NCBI RefSeq assembly: GCF_001855385.1
Contig: NZ_MKIE01000004.1
Span: forward strand, 1 to 64,000
From: Andreesenia angusta
Lineage (GTDB): Bacteria > Bacillota > Clostridia > Tissierellales > Gottschalkiaceae
Length of the DNA: 64,000 nucleotides
Direction of reading: 5' to 3'
Shown here: in pieces, positions 1 through 7,142 of the stretch
Numbering within the stretch: the stretch's first letter is position 1
How the letters are laid out: each line of letters opens with the position of its first letter
The notes under the pieces: model-generated
What the model was told of the DNA's origin: nothing
The model's database searches: none
Seen by the model: only the letters and a program-made list of their open reading frames with translations
Position numbers and translations under genes: made by a program

Positions 1-57
1 ATAATCTTCACATACTTTAATTTTAATCTCTTTGCTATATTTAGGTGTTCTGCTCAT
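1..57 (-). CDS. IS3-family transposase OrfA, N-terminal 19 residues only
   Basis: The partial frame starts at ATG 57 and runs off the left edge. It reads MSRTPKYSKEIKIKVCEDY, the usual start of IS3 OrfA proteins, in which a helix-turn-helix domain binds the element ends. The start is preceded by GGAGGT at a suitable distance. In this family OrfA is normally fused to the DDE-transposase OrfB by -1 frameshifting, but OrfB lies outside the window. Confidence 0.7.
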   Translation of the reverse strand, partial: MSRTPKYSKEIKIKVCEDY

Positions 58-122
58 AAAAAAATACCTCCAAGTAGATTATCTAATTTTAATTAATTAG
101 ACTGTCCACTTTGGAGGTATCA
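1..122 (-). mobile_element. IS3-family insertion sequence, one end (truncated by window edge)
   Basis: The minus strand read from 122 starts TGATACCTCCAAAGTGGACA, a TG-starting terminal inverted repeat of the kind found in IS3-family elements. It is followed by a Shine-Dalgarno (GGAGGT) and the first codons of an orfA-type transposase. Only this end is in the window. The element sits on the host side of the prophage, 36 bp from its left attachment site, in what was the region just downstream of ssrA before the phage integrated. The family is inferred from the terminus and the first 19 residues. Confidence 0.75.
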
Positions 123-158
123 TATCATTTCAATCGTTCAGGCTTTTACGACTTTTTA
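123..158. other. Remnant of host sequence downstream of ssrA, possible half of the ssrA terminator
   Basis: This 36-bp segment lies between the IS end and the left attachment site. It contains ATCGTTCAGGCTTTT (133-147, plus strand) followed by T-rich sequence. Read on the minus strand from the tmRNA end it gives AAAAGCCTGAACGAT, which looks like the ascending arm of an intrinsic terminator whose other arm would lie beyond the IS. The same 15 bases occur in opposite orientation at 38326-38340. Confidence 0.45.
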
Positions 159-170
159 TGGTGGAGGCGG
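159..170. other. Left attachment-site core (12-bp repeat)
   Basis: TGGTGGAGGCGG is identical to 38424-38435. On the minus strand it reads CCGCCTCCACCA, the last 12 nt of tmRNA including the encoded CCA. The bases to its right (171-222) continue the open reading frame of the integrase in the excised circle. Confidence 0.85.
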
Positions 171-200
171 GGCGTACCAGTCAATAGTCACAATAGATAT

Positions 201-237
201 AACTCGATACAGACACAAATAATATCTGTGTCGAGTT
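201..237. terminator. Bidirectional hairpin: int terminator in the phage circle, also ends the PH-domain gene
   Basis: AACTCGATACAGA (201-213) pairs with TCTGTGTCGAGTT (225-237), 13 bp with one G-U pair. It lies directly after the stop codon of the PH-domain gene (minus strand). In the excised circle it would also overlap the native integrase stop at 220-222 on the plus strand. Confidence 0.6.
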
Positions 238-242
238 TCTTC

Positions 243-608
243 CTATAATATGTGCTTTCCAATTATCCTGTCTAGCTTGCGGATATCTACACCCTTGTTT
301 AAATTCAGCTTGAACTTGCCTGCTCTAGTCCATAGTTCAAGCTCCGCATTAAAGTCCAGTAGCCCAGCATTTTCGCTTGAGTACATTACGATGGACTTGA
401 AAGGTATCGTATATACCTCTACCTTCTTCCCGGTTATGCCTTGCTTGTCTGCTATTATGATTCTCTTGTTTGTTATTACTGCTACGTCTCTTATAGTCTT
501 GTATGCTATTTCTGGAACTTCTCCATCTACAAGGATCTCTCCTATTTCATTCGGAATCCCTGTCTCCCCTGTAAAAGTCCATGTCATTATTGCTCCTAGT
601 TCTGCCAT
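243..608 (-). CDS. PH domain-containing protein (prophage moron)
   Basis: This 121-residue protein has the pattern of a bacterial PH (bPH) domain: alternating beta strands with a central 'AVITNKRIIIADKQG' turn, followed by 'IPFKSIVMYSSENAG' and a C-terminal helix. These domains are usually small intracellular folds of unknown ligand and occur often as single genes in prophages. The start at 608 has a GGGGG Shine-Dalgarno 7 nt upstream. An alternative ATG lies 7 codons inside. The gene is the last before the left attachment site and is separate from the lysis cassette, so it is probably a lysogenic-conversion gene rather than a virion gene. Confidence 0.7.
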   Translation of the reverse strand: MAELGAIMTWTFTGETGIPNEIGEILVDGEVPEIAYKTIRDVAVITNKRIIIADKQGITGKKVEVYTIPFKSIVMYSSENAGLLDFNAELELWTRAGKFKLNLNKGVDIRKLDRIIGKHIL

Positions 609-748
609 TATGTTACCCCCTGATTTTAGTTTCTATTATCCTAATTTGATTATATCAGAATATTAGATTAAAGAGGACTCTACATAATCTAATTTATATA
701 GCATGTCCTACGACTGTTTAGCTTTTCAAGAAGATTCTTCTATTTAAT

Positions 749-949
749 TTAATCCTTTACTAAAGTGTAGACTTCCGTATTGTTTACAACTTCTTTCTTA
801 ACTTTATGCATATCATTTTGATAACAAATTAAATATTCATCTGCACCTCTCACTTTCCACACTTCCCTTAATATCTGATTCTCACCTACACATATAACTT
901 TTTTACCACCTTCTGCTCTTTGTATTTCTTTATTTTCTTCTCCACTCAT
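749..949 (-). CDS. Small protein of unknown function
   Basis: 66 residues, starting at an ATG with AAAGGAG 8 nt upstream, which supports it as a real gene. The sequence is charged, has no transmembrane segment and contains two cysteines. The middle reads 'ILREVWKVRGADEYLICYQNDMHK', which suggests a small beta-rich fold. I do not recognise a family. It sits alone between the PH-domain gene and the 267-residue gene in the AT-rich left end of the prophage, with no sign of an operon with either. Confidence 0.55.
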   Translation of the reverse strand: MSGEENKEIQRAEGGKKVICVGENQILREVWKVRGADEYLICYQNDMHKVKKEVVNNTEVYTLVKD

Positions 950-1068
950 TGTAATCGCTCCTTTCGTATAATATTGGCTATTTACTTATATCCTAATTGT
1001 TCAGCTTTATATTATCTAAAACAAAGTCTAAATCCAAGTTCAAGTTAGTATAGATTTTGTACTTGAAT

Positions 1069-1872
1069 CTAAAGTTTCAAGTTTACAAGCGAGTACTCAT
1101 CTTCATATGACTCTTCTATAAACTTTTTAATTTCACTGTAGTCTTTTCCCATACAGTCTATTCTAACGTAACTTTTACCTTTCTCGCCCAAAACACTTTC
1201 TAAAACTTCTTTAGCTTCATAATATTTGCACTCGACAACATGTTTTGAGTCTATATTTTTCTTATCTAAAATCATATTGTAAGGTTTTTCATACATCATC
1301 TTTGTTCTGATTTCTTCTAGTCCAATATTTTGAATACATTTATAATTATATATATCTTTAATTATTGGCTCTATATTTTCACCTTTTTTAAGCATAATTT
1401 CAATCATAATTAAAAATAAATCAATATCTCTTCCAACACTTTCTACAATTTCATATATGATGTCTATAGCTTTAAAAACAGATTTCAAGGTATCATATTC
1501 TTTATCATTAGCTAAAACTTTGTCGCCAAAGCATACTTCTATTAGTTTATAGTATTCTCTTTTTTCTAATAAACTTAATTCTTTCCTATTAACTTTTTTT
1601 TTCAGTATGCTTTGAATATTTTTATTATGATAGACTATATATATAGCCGTATATAATTTATTTATATCACTACTCATTTCAAATGTTAAACACGATTTTT
1701 TTAATAAGGTATTTATTCTTTTTATTTTTTGATATTCTGAGTCAAAATTTACGTCATCTCTACCTATCTTGAAATTACTTATTTTTTCAGTCATAAAAAT
1801 TAGCTGATCCCTTTTAACTTTTTCGTTTTTATTATAATGAGTACCCTCTTTTCTATTCAAAACCAAACCCAC
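1069..1872 (-). CDS. Hypothetical AT-rich moron protein (about 267 residues)
   Basis: A long uninterrupted frame of lysine-rich, mostly helical sequence with no recognisable catalytic motif. The first residues have a poor ribosome site. A TTG at codon 6 or the Met at about residue 28 are alternative starts. The C-terminal 60 residues ('YEAKEVLESVLGEKGKSYVRIDC...') look like a separate small alpha/beta unit. It is more AT-rich than the structural genes and lies downstream of the lysis genes behind a terminator, which is where phages carry accessory or defence genes. Function is unknown. Confidence 0.6.
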   Translation of the reverse strand: MGLVLNRKEGTHYNKNEKVKRDQLIFMTEKISNFKIGRDDVNFDSEYQKIKRINTLLKKSCLTFEMSSDINKLYTAIYIVYHNKNIQSILKKKVNRKELSLLEKREYYKLIEVCFGDKVLANDKEYDTLKSVFKAIDIIYEIVESVGRDIDLFLIMIEIMLKKGENIEPIIKDIYNYKCIQNIGLEEIRTKMMYEKPYNMILDKKNIDSKHVVECKYYEAKEVLESVLGEKGKSYVRIDCMGKDYSEIKKFIEESYEDEYSLVNLKL

Positions 1873-1929
1873 CTTACGTTTACTTTTTATTAAATATAAA
1901 TCATATACATAATATCATATTTTATCAAA

Positions 1930-1961
1930 AAATAAAAAAAGAACCAAGGTTTCCCCTGGCC
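1930..1961 (-). terminator. Intrinsic terminator after the amidase gene
   Basis: On the minus strand CCAGG/CCTTGG forms a short GC-rich stem followed by a long T-rich tract (complement of 1922-1940). It lies 4 bp beyond the amidase stop and probably ends the late transcript. Confidence 0.7.
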
Positions 1962-1964
1962 AAT

Positions 1965-2810
1965 TTACTTACTACAGCTACAATTCGACTTCTGACTATT
2001 CTCTACTGCCTTTCTTGTAAGATTATTTATCCTTACGACCTCTGCTCTCGTACACACATTATTATGAGCTCTACTCATTATGAATGGTACTCCATTAGCT
2101 TCCAGGTATCTATTCAATTCCTCGAAGTCAGGATTTACCCAATGCTCTCCTTTGACCTCTCCTGGAAACAATATCGAGCTTACCTCTTTAAGTACCTTGG
2201 TCGTGATTGCTCTGTCTCTCTCATCTAGTATCTTGTCTAGTTCTTCTCTAGTCATATCTATCTCATCCTTTCTATTTATGTTAGGCTTGATCTTTAAATA
2301 TTTCAGTATCCCGATTGCTTGAAGCTCTGCTAATCTGTCCTGTTCGTTGGCCAAGTATGCCGAGTCTCCAACGTTAGATATAAAGCCCATCTCTACAAGT
2401 ACGGCCACCATATTAGTCTCTCTCAAAACTGCAAAATCAGCATATTTCACTCCCCTGTCTACCGGATTTATCTTCTTCAACTCATCGAGAATACTTCTAG
2501 CAAGTGCTCCACCATCTCTGCTTCCCGGATAAGCAAAGGCCTCTATCCCTTCTGCAAACATATGAGCCGCATTGCAGTGCTTTGATACAAATATATCTGC
2601 TCCCCATGCGTTCGCTTTTCTCGCCCTTTCGGACAGAGAAAGGAACCTGTCATCTGTTCTCGAATAAGCTACTTCTACTCCATGCTGCTTAAGTATTTCA
2701 CCAGTTTTCAGCGATACATTCAAAGCCACATCTTTCTCTTTGAGATTTCTTCTTCCAAGGGCTCCGGGGTCATGACCCCCGTGCCCTGCATCAATCCAAA
2801 CTTTAGGCAT
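1965..2810 (-). CDS. Endolysin: N-acetylmuramoyl-L-alanine amidase (Amidase_3)
   Basis: The N-terminal ~175 residues form a zinc amidase of the Amidase_3/CwlV family, which cuts the bond between muramic acid and L-alanine of peptidoglycan. Visible ligands and catalytic residues are His10 in 'DAGHGGHDPGA', Glu25, His78 in 'SKHCNAA' and Glu140 in 'VEMGFISN'. The C-terminal ~100 residues are a charged linker and a short repeat-like unit ('HNNVCTRAEVVRINNLTRKA') that probably binds the cell wall. There is no signal peptide, so export through the holin encoded just upstream is expected. Stop and next start are separated by 2 bp, so the two genes form the lysis cassette. Confidence 0.93.
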   Translation of the reverse strand: MPKVWIDAGHGGHDPGALGRRNLKEKDVALNVSLKTGEILKQHGVEVAYSRTDDRFLSLSERARKANAWGADIFVSKHCNAAHMFAEGIEAFAYPGSRDGGALARSILDELKKINPVDRGVKYADFAVLRETNMVAVLVEMGFISNVGDSAYLANEQDRLAELQAIGILKYLKIKPNINRKDEIDMTREELDKILDERDRAITTKVLKEVSSILFPGEVKGEHWVNPDFEELNRYLEANGVPFIMSRAHNNVCTRAEVVRINNLTRKAVENSQKSNCSCSK

Positions 2811-2812
2811 TT

Positions 2813-3247
2813 CTATTCCTCCTCATTTTTGCTTTTCAAAATTTCAACGCCTCTTACAAGTACGCTCGGTGGATCAAGCCCCATTTGTCCAGCGTTTTCT
2901 ATTATCGACAGTGTTTCATTTACTATGAATGCTATTATAACCCCATCCCTTATGAAGTCAGAGCCCACAACCGAATCAAGTCCATGAGCTACTAGGACAA
3001 TTAGGAGCATTACACCCTTTTTACAAAGCCCCTTAAAACCTACCTTAGAAGATGCTCCTCCACTTTCTGTTTTGGGGCTCTTTTTAAATACTATTGCCAA
3101 AATAAAACCAGTTACATAGTCTACGGCCATAAATAGTGCTAATGTTGCTAACGCTTTGTCCCAGCCTCCTAATGAATGTGCAATAGCGCTTCCGATTATT
3201 CCTGCAATGTATAGTAATTCTGTTTTTACTAAGTTTATTTTCTCCAT
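2813..3247 (-). CDS. Holin (phage_holin_4 / TcdE-like)
   Basis: This 144-residue membrane protein has hydrophobic segments at about residues 12-25, 33-52 and 77-92, a Lys-rich cytoplasmic loop with 'KTESGGASSKVGFKG', and a charged C-terminus. This matches the toxin-secretion/phage-lysis holin family common in clostridial phages. It forms the membrane lesion that releases the amidase encoded immediately downstream. Length is usual for the family. A terminator-like hairpin separates it from the preceding gene, so lysis may be transcribed or antiterminated separately. Confidence 0.9.
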   Translation of the reverse strand: MEKINLVKTELLYIAGIIGSAIAHSLGGWDKALATLALFMAVDYVTGFILAIVFKKSPKTESGGASSKVGFKGLCKKGVMLLIVLVAHGLDSVVGSDFIRDGVIIAFIVNETLSIIENAGQMGLDPPSVLVRGVEILKSKNEEE

Positions 3248-3276
3248 TCTACACCCCTTATTTTTGGCATAAAAAA

Positions 3277-3294
3277 GAGAGCCTGTTGGCTCTC
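3277..3294 (-). terminator. Terminator-like hairpin upstream of the holin
   Basis: GAGAGCC (3277-3283) and GGCTCTC (3288-3294) form a perfect 7-bp stem with a TGTT loop. On the minus strand it is followed by six Ts. It lies between the cysteine-cluster gene and the holin. Confidence 0.8.
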
Positions 3295-3346
3295 GATTTG
3301 AATATTATTTACTGCAACTTTTGTTTCTATTACACTGTATATTCAT

Positions 3347-3991
3347 TTATTCTTTAAACAAGCTTTTATATTCTCTTTTAAGAAAGTCTATAACCTCTAT
3401 ACCACTTTCTTGTAACACTTTCAAATGTGTTTTATCATTTTTTTTTAAATAGTCTGAATTAAGATATTTTCTTGTTTTACCATCATCGCTTATAGGTAAG
3501 TCAGCAAATATCTGACTCTTATATTGTTTTATAAGATCACTACCTTCTATATCCTGTTCATATGTTTTTAGCTGCATACAATCGCTACTATCTACCAGAT
3601 ATCCGATTTTATATTTATTGATTGAATTATTATTTAAACTTGAAGTATATGGAGTTATCCTACATATAAAAGGTCTGACGTCATGAATCATGCAACCTTT
3701 TTCATCTCTAAAAGGACATAATATGTCGTTATCTATATTATGTCTTAAAACTTCTTTTATATCTTCATCAAGTTTTTTTATATGACTTTTTATAATAGTA
3801 GACTCAGAATTTAAAATCATTGTGGTAGAGTTTATACAACACTGTCCTTTATTTTTACAGGGACTGCATTTTTCCCAGTAAGGATCTTGAATTCTTAGCT
3901 TCTCTTGATATTTATCTAGTGTACGATAAAGCTTTAACATCTCTTTCTTTTTAATCAATGAAATCATCCCTTTTACTTTATTGTAACACAA
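3347..3991 (-). CDS. YkgJ-type cysteine-cluster protein
   Basis: The protein carries the CxxCxxxC-type cluster of the YkgJ/CxxCxxCC family: 'CSPCKNKGQCC' near residues 42-52 and 'CPFRDEKGCMIHDVRPFICR' near 91-111. These cysteines bind zinc or an Fe-S cluster in homologues; the reaction is unknown. The listed frame is 214 residues, but the ribosome site fits better with a start at about codon 9 (ATG ~3967) or a TTG just after it. It is flanked by non-coding sequence on both sides and a downstream terminator, so it looks like a self-contained moron between tail fibre and lysis genes. Confidence 0.72.
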   Translation of the reverse strand: MCYNKVKGMISLIKKKEMLKLYRTLDKYQEKLRIQDPYWEKCSPCKNKGQCCINSTTMILNSESTIIKSHIKKLDEDIKEVLRHNIDNDILCPFRDEKGCMIHDVRPFICRITPYTSSLNNNSINKYKIGYLVDSSDCMQLKTYEQDIEGSDLIKQYKSQIFADLPISDDGKTRKYLNSDYLKKNDKTHLKVLQESGIEVIDFLKREYKSLFKE

Positions 3992-4147
3992 AACTGGTTA
4001 CCACATAAATACATTTTTCAATATTCTAATTCAACTTATTCCTAGCTTTAAATATCGTCTCCTTAGCATAAAAACAACACCCTTCAAGCATATACTTATG
4101 CTACCATCAGTAATACCAATTTATTTTAGTCAACTAATCTTATCGGC

Positions 4148-4300
4148 CTAAGCTACTATCTCCCCTGTCAGCAGATACTCGGCCACTGCTATTCTATACT
4201 CTTCCTCTACTACAGACTTCGTACCTCCCTCTACAGGCTCCAGATCATATCTCTCTAGCCTAACCAATGTTGCATAAGCTTTTATCTTCCACGCTTTCAT
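4148..4300 (-). CDS. Small CD1375/XkdX-like phage protein (50 aa)
   Basis: A short frame from ATG 4300 to TAG 4148 encodes a 50-residue acidic protein beginning MKAWKIKAYATLVRLERYDL. Its position, after the tail fibre gene and before lysis, together with its size and its YATLV-type start resemble the CD1375/XkdX small-protein group of clostridial phages, whose role is unknown. A GGAGG ribosome site precedes the start. The preceding 58-residue gene ends 12 bp upstream. Confidence 0.65.
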   Translation of the reverse strand: MKAWKIKAYATLVRLERYDLEPVEGGTKSVVEEEYRIAVAEYLLTGEIVA

Positions 4301-4312
4301 TTTTAATTCCTC

Positions 4313-4489
4313 CTATTTTTCAGTTGTATTTAGTGTTGCTAAGTTCGCAACGCCTTCTTCTATGGCCGCTATTCTCGAATCAAGACTCAGTAGAGCCTCC
4401 CAAATGTCAGCTTGTTTCTTGTCTTGATTGCTTATTTCTTCATCCTTTATATCAGATAATGATCTTTCGTTTATAATTTTCATAGCCAT
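4313..4489 (-). CDS. Small coiled-coil phage protein (58 aa)
   Basis: The frame starts at ATG 4489, sharing bases with the tail-fibre stop in a TAATG overlap, which implies translational coupling. The product is polar and probably helical, with a heptad-like second half ('IWEALLSLDSRIAAIEEGVANLA'). Small proteins of this type follow fibre genes in many siphophages and myophages and may be fibre chaperones. The function is inferred only from position. Confidence 0.6.
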   Translation of the reverse strand: MAMKIINERSLSDIKDEEISNQDKKQADIWEALLSLDSRIAAIEEGVANLATLNTTEK

Positions 4490-5808
4490 TACTCAAAAGC
4501 ACCTCCAAATCCGTCAAGTATTATTTGACTTGTAGCTGATCCCTTCTCTATAGTAAATCTAACACTTATACCCCACTGTAACGCTGTCTTTATATCGTTG
4601 ATGAAATTATAGTGTCTATTTATAAGAACTTGACTCGTTATATCCTCCCATGTCGGAACTGCATCAAAAGCATTGTTACAAGCTTCTACTTTTGCTGTTG
4701 CTCCTGTAGGTATGGTCCATGTTGGAGAAACCAGTATCTTTGTGGCTTTTATATCTGTAGCAAAAGGTGTTTTCAACTCAAACTTAATTTTGTCATCTGT
4801 CCTTGTGAAAGTGTAAATCCTAACTGATGAACCACCTCTGGCATCTACAGCTTCAATTCTAAGAGAGTGTGTTCCTACAGCTAGTTTAAACCACTCGCTT
4901 TCAGGAATGGTCAACGTATAATCCGTATTAGGTGTAGCTGTAAAAGTTCTTATTACTACATTGTCTATTTTTTCTGTAACTGTGACTGCATCACCCTCAT
5001 TATCGCTTATCTGATACACTTGACTAGGTACTATGGACAAGACTCCTAAATCCTTGTCGATATCGGATATACTCGGGGCTGTATTAGTCTTTGTAAAGGT
5101 ATAGTTTCTATATGCTACACCACCCGCTCCATCATTGACTTCAATGGTTATTGTATTTATAGAGTTTAAATTCAAAGAGTCAAATAGAGCTTTTGTTATA
5201 TCAAGATTGATATCTGTGGCTTTAGGTGCATTACTTATAGTTCTTAGTATTGCTCCGTTAAGCTTTTCAGTTACAGTCAAATTATTTGTAGCATCAGTAT
5301 CGCTAACTTGGTAAGCAAAAGAAAAAGGAGTATTCTTGTCTCCTAAAGTTGCATCGGTGCCACTAACTGTAGGTATTGTGTTTACCAATATTCCCTTTAC
5401 GTACCAAAACCCATCCGTATGCCTACCATCTTCCGGATAGGTTCCATCTTCTGCGATTATGTTTGACGTAACCAGACCTGCTTTCACGTAACCAGTTGGG
5501 CATTCCCAAACGTCCGCACCAATATGAGGAGCCCCATAAAGAGACCTCTTGAAGCAAGTAGAAAAGTATGAGTTTGCTTCTATCCAAAATTTATTATAAT
5601 TACTAGGGTCAGTAATCAGCCCGCTAATAGTAGTCGCTTTTGGTCCCGTTCCGATAATTTTTCTCAAGTTAGAATCATAAGTCCAACTATCATATACTGT
5701 TATTGCATAATTATTATCAGCAGTCCAACCCTCCTGTCTATTTTTGAATACTGGAGGTCCAATATTTACTAATACAGAGTTGTATTTATTGTAGTAATAC
5801 TTAGCCAT
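4489..5808 (-). CDS. Tail fibre / receptor-binding protein with tandem Ig-like repeats
   Basis: 439 residues. The first ~140 residues are rich in Trp, Tyr and Gly and may be a lectin-like or attachment domain ('APHIGADVWECPTGY'). Two tandem ~98-residue repeats follow, starting at about 143 ('NTIPTVSGTDATLGD') and 242 ('NTAPSISDIDKDLG'), each with a 'TVTEK...I.RT' core typical of Ig/cadherin-like beta sandwiches. The last ~95 residues form a different beta domain. It lies at the end of the baseplate gene block, where host-recognition proteins are normally encoded. The exact ligand cannot be inferred. Confidence 0.72.
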   Translation of the reverse strand: MAKYYYNKYNSVLVNIGPPVFKNRQEGWTADNNYAITVYDSWTYDSNLRKIIGTGPKATTISGLITDPSNYNKFWIEANSYFSTCFKRSLYGAPHIGADVWECPTGYVKAGLVTSNIIAEDGTYPEDGRHTDGFWYVKGILVNTIPTVSGTDATLGDKNTPFSFAYQVSDTDATNNLTVTEKLNGAILRTISNAPKATDINLDITKALFDSLNLNSINTITIEVNDGAGGVAYRNYTFTKTNTAPSISDIDKDLGVLSIVPSQVYQISDNEGDAVTVTEKIDNVVIRTFTATPNTDYTLTIPESEWFKLAVGTHSLRIEAVDARGGSSVRIYTFTRTDDKIKFELKTPFATDIKATKILVSPTWTIPTGATAKVEACNNAFDAVPTWEDITSQVLINRHYNFINDIKTALQWGISVRFTIEKGSATSQIILDGFGGAFE

Positions 5809-5810
5809 AA

Positions 5811-6185
5811 CTATATCACCAACCTTTTATTATCATAATCAAACACACCATTAGACAGTATGATGTCATCTAGCGTATCAAAGTTCTCGACAAAAATATT
5901 GTGAAAAAATCCGTTTATATTAGCTCCCTTAAGTACAGCCACTTCCACAGCCAGACGACTGATTAAATCTCGATTCTCATTTGAAAATCTGCTATTAAAG
6001 AAAATACCTTCCTCCATATGATTTAAGTTCCTTGCATTTACAGGTGTTCCTTGTTGCAGTATATCTCCCTCTTCTGGAATATGAGTGACGGTTCCATCTT
6101 CGTTTTGAACTTCTTGAAAAGTTCCTGGGCGCTCCACAACATGGTCTTCCCATAAAGTTTTCTCATAGTAATACCTATCAGACAT
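5811..6185 (-). CDS. Tail-fibre-associated protein (collar/N-terminal adaptor type)
   Basis: 124 residues with the motif 'GDILQQGTPVNARNLNHMEEGIF' that is common in short clostridial tail-fibre adaptor proteins, preceded by an acidic 'QNEDGTVTHIPEEG' loop. The C-terminal part is a predicted helix and a short strand. The stop is 2 bp before the fibre gene. It probably joins the fibre to the baseplate. Confidence 0.62.
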   Translation of the reverse strand: MSDRYYYEKTLWEDHVVERPGTFQEVQNEDGTVTHIPEEGDILQQGTPVNARNLNHMEEGIFFNSRFSNENRDLISRLAVEVAVLKGANINGFFHNIFVENFDTLDDIILSNGVFDYDNKRLVI

Positions 6186-6186
6186 T

Positions 6187-6480
6187 TTATCCCTCCATTA
6201 CTTTTAAGCTGAAAAACAGTAAAAGACCTTTCGATATATCCTTTTGAATATTCTCAGGTCTTTCAATCAAAACTTTATTTGACTTTGAAATCAGCTTTAT
6301 ATTACTTACGTCATTTATAAAAGTATCATCTAGAAGCACATATGCCTTTATAACCCCCTCTTGTGTCGAGAGTTTGTATATTTCAACCCTTTGCTCAGTG
6401 CTATTAGCTTCTATAGTCACATGGCTTATCAAATCCTTTATAGCCTGAGTTATTTCAGCCAGACCTTCTTGTGTTATCAT
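6187..6480 (-). CDS. Baseplate/tail-fibre region protein of unknown function
   Basis: A 97-residue protein with an amphipathic N-terminal helix ('GLAEITQAIKDLISHVT') and a beta-rich remainder. It is packed between the YmfQ-like gene (2 bp upstream) and the adaptor gene (1 bp downstream), so it is part of the tail operon. I do not recognise a named family. A minor baseplate or fibre-attachment protein is the likeliest role. Confidence 0.55.
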   Translation of the reverse strand: MITQEGLAEITQAIKDLISHVTIEANSTEQRVEIYKLSTQEGVIKAYVLLDDTFINDVSNIKLISKSNKVLIERPENIQKDISKGLLLFFSLKVMEG

Positions 6481-6482
6481 CT

Positions 6483-7142
6483 CTAAACCTCGCTTTCTGC
6501 GGCGAATGTACCCGCCATTTTATACTTCTGAACATTTGTACTATCCTTAGATTGAACTCTCAAGTTTTCGCTTAATCTAGCTCCCTGTGTTGAATAATCT
6601 GGCTTAATTCCACATAGGAAAGTCCCGCACATATTGAATGGATATTCATAATCTCTTATTTCAGGCTGTATTCCAATTTTGGTTTCGTATTCAACGCTAA
6701 CTATATAGTCAAGGTGTGCTGGCATGACTTCTTTCAACGCTCTGTCTAAAGCCTGTAGATACCGCACATCATTCCTCGTATCTTTAAAGATTATTGTAAT
6801 GATATACGCACCCTCTGCATGTTCTGCTATGTCTACTTCTCCACCTGAAAAAGAAGCGGCGATACTTTCTAATCGCTTTGGTGTAATTGTGCCGACACCT
6901 CTGTATTTGCTTAGCAAGGCCCCTCTTCGCAGTTCTAAAGTTAGGTTAAGATTACTTATATCCAGTATTTTTTCATACCTTTCGATATTTGTATCAGACA
7001 CATTATTTATAGTGAAATCATTCATAACCTGATTGGTCTTATTTTCAAGGTCAACCAAGCCTCTATCCAACGCTTGGAGTATATCCGATATTATACCTAT
7101 CTCTGCAAACCGTTTCGGTATTTTTCTAGACAACTTCGCCAT
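6483..7142 (-). CDS. YmfQ-like (DUF2313) tail protein
   Basis: 219 residues. 'LRRGALLSKYRGVGTITPKRLESIAASFSGG' and the acidic/beta part that follows are typical of the YmfQ / Mu gp48-like family, which acts in the baseplate next to the J-type protein. Its start overlaps the end of the baseplate J gene by 17 bp, as in PBSX-like phages (XkdT followed by XkdU). It probably links the wedge to the fibres. Confidence 0.8.
   Translation of the reverse strand: MAKLSRKIPKRFAEIGIISDILQALDRGLVDLENKTNQVMNDFTINNVSDTNIERYEKILDISNLNLTLELRRGALLSKYRGVGTITPKRLESIAASFSGGEVDIAEHAEGAYIITIIFKDTRNDVRYLQALDRALKEVMPAHLDYIVSVEYETKIGIQPEIRDYEYPFNMCGTFLCGIKPDYSTQGARLSENLRVQSKDSTNVQKYKMAGTFAAESEV

Noticed and set aside
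243-666. Plus-strand 138-residue frame opposite the PH-domain gene
   Set aside because: No ribosome site or family resemblance; the minus-strand frame has both.
4060-4110. Terminator after the CD1375-like gene
   Set aside because: Only a weak 6-bp stem separated from the T-rich stretch; too uncertain to list as a feature.
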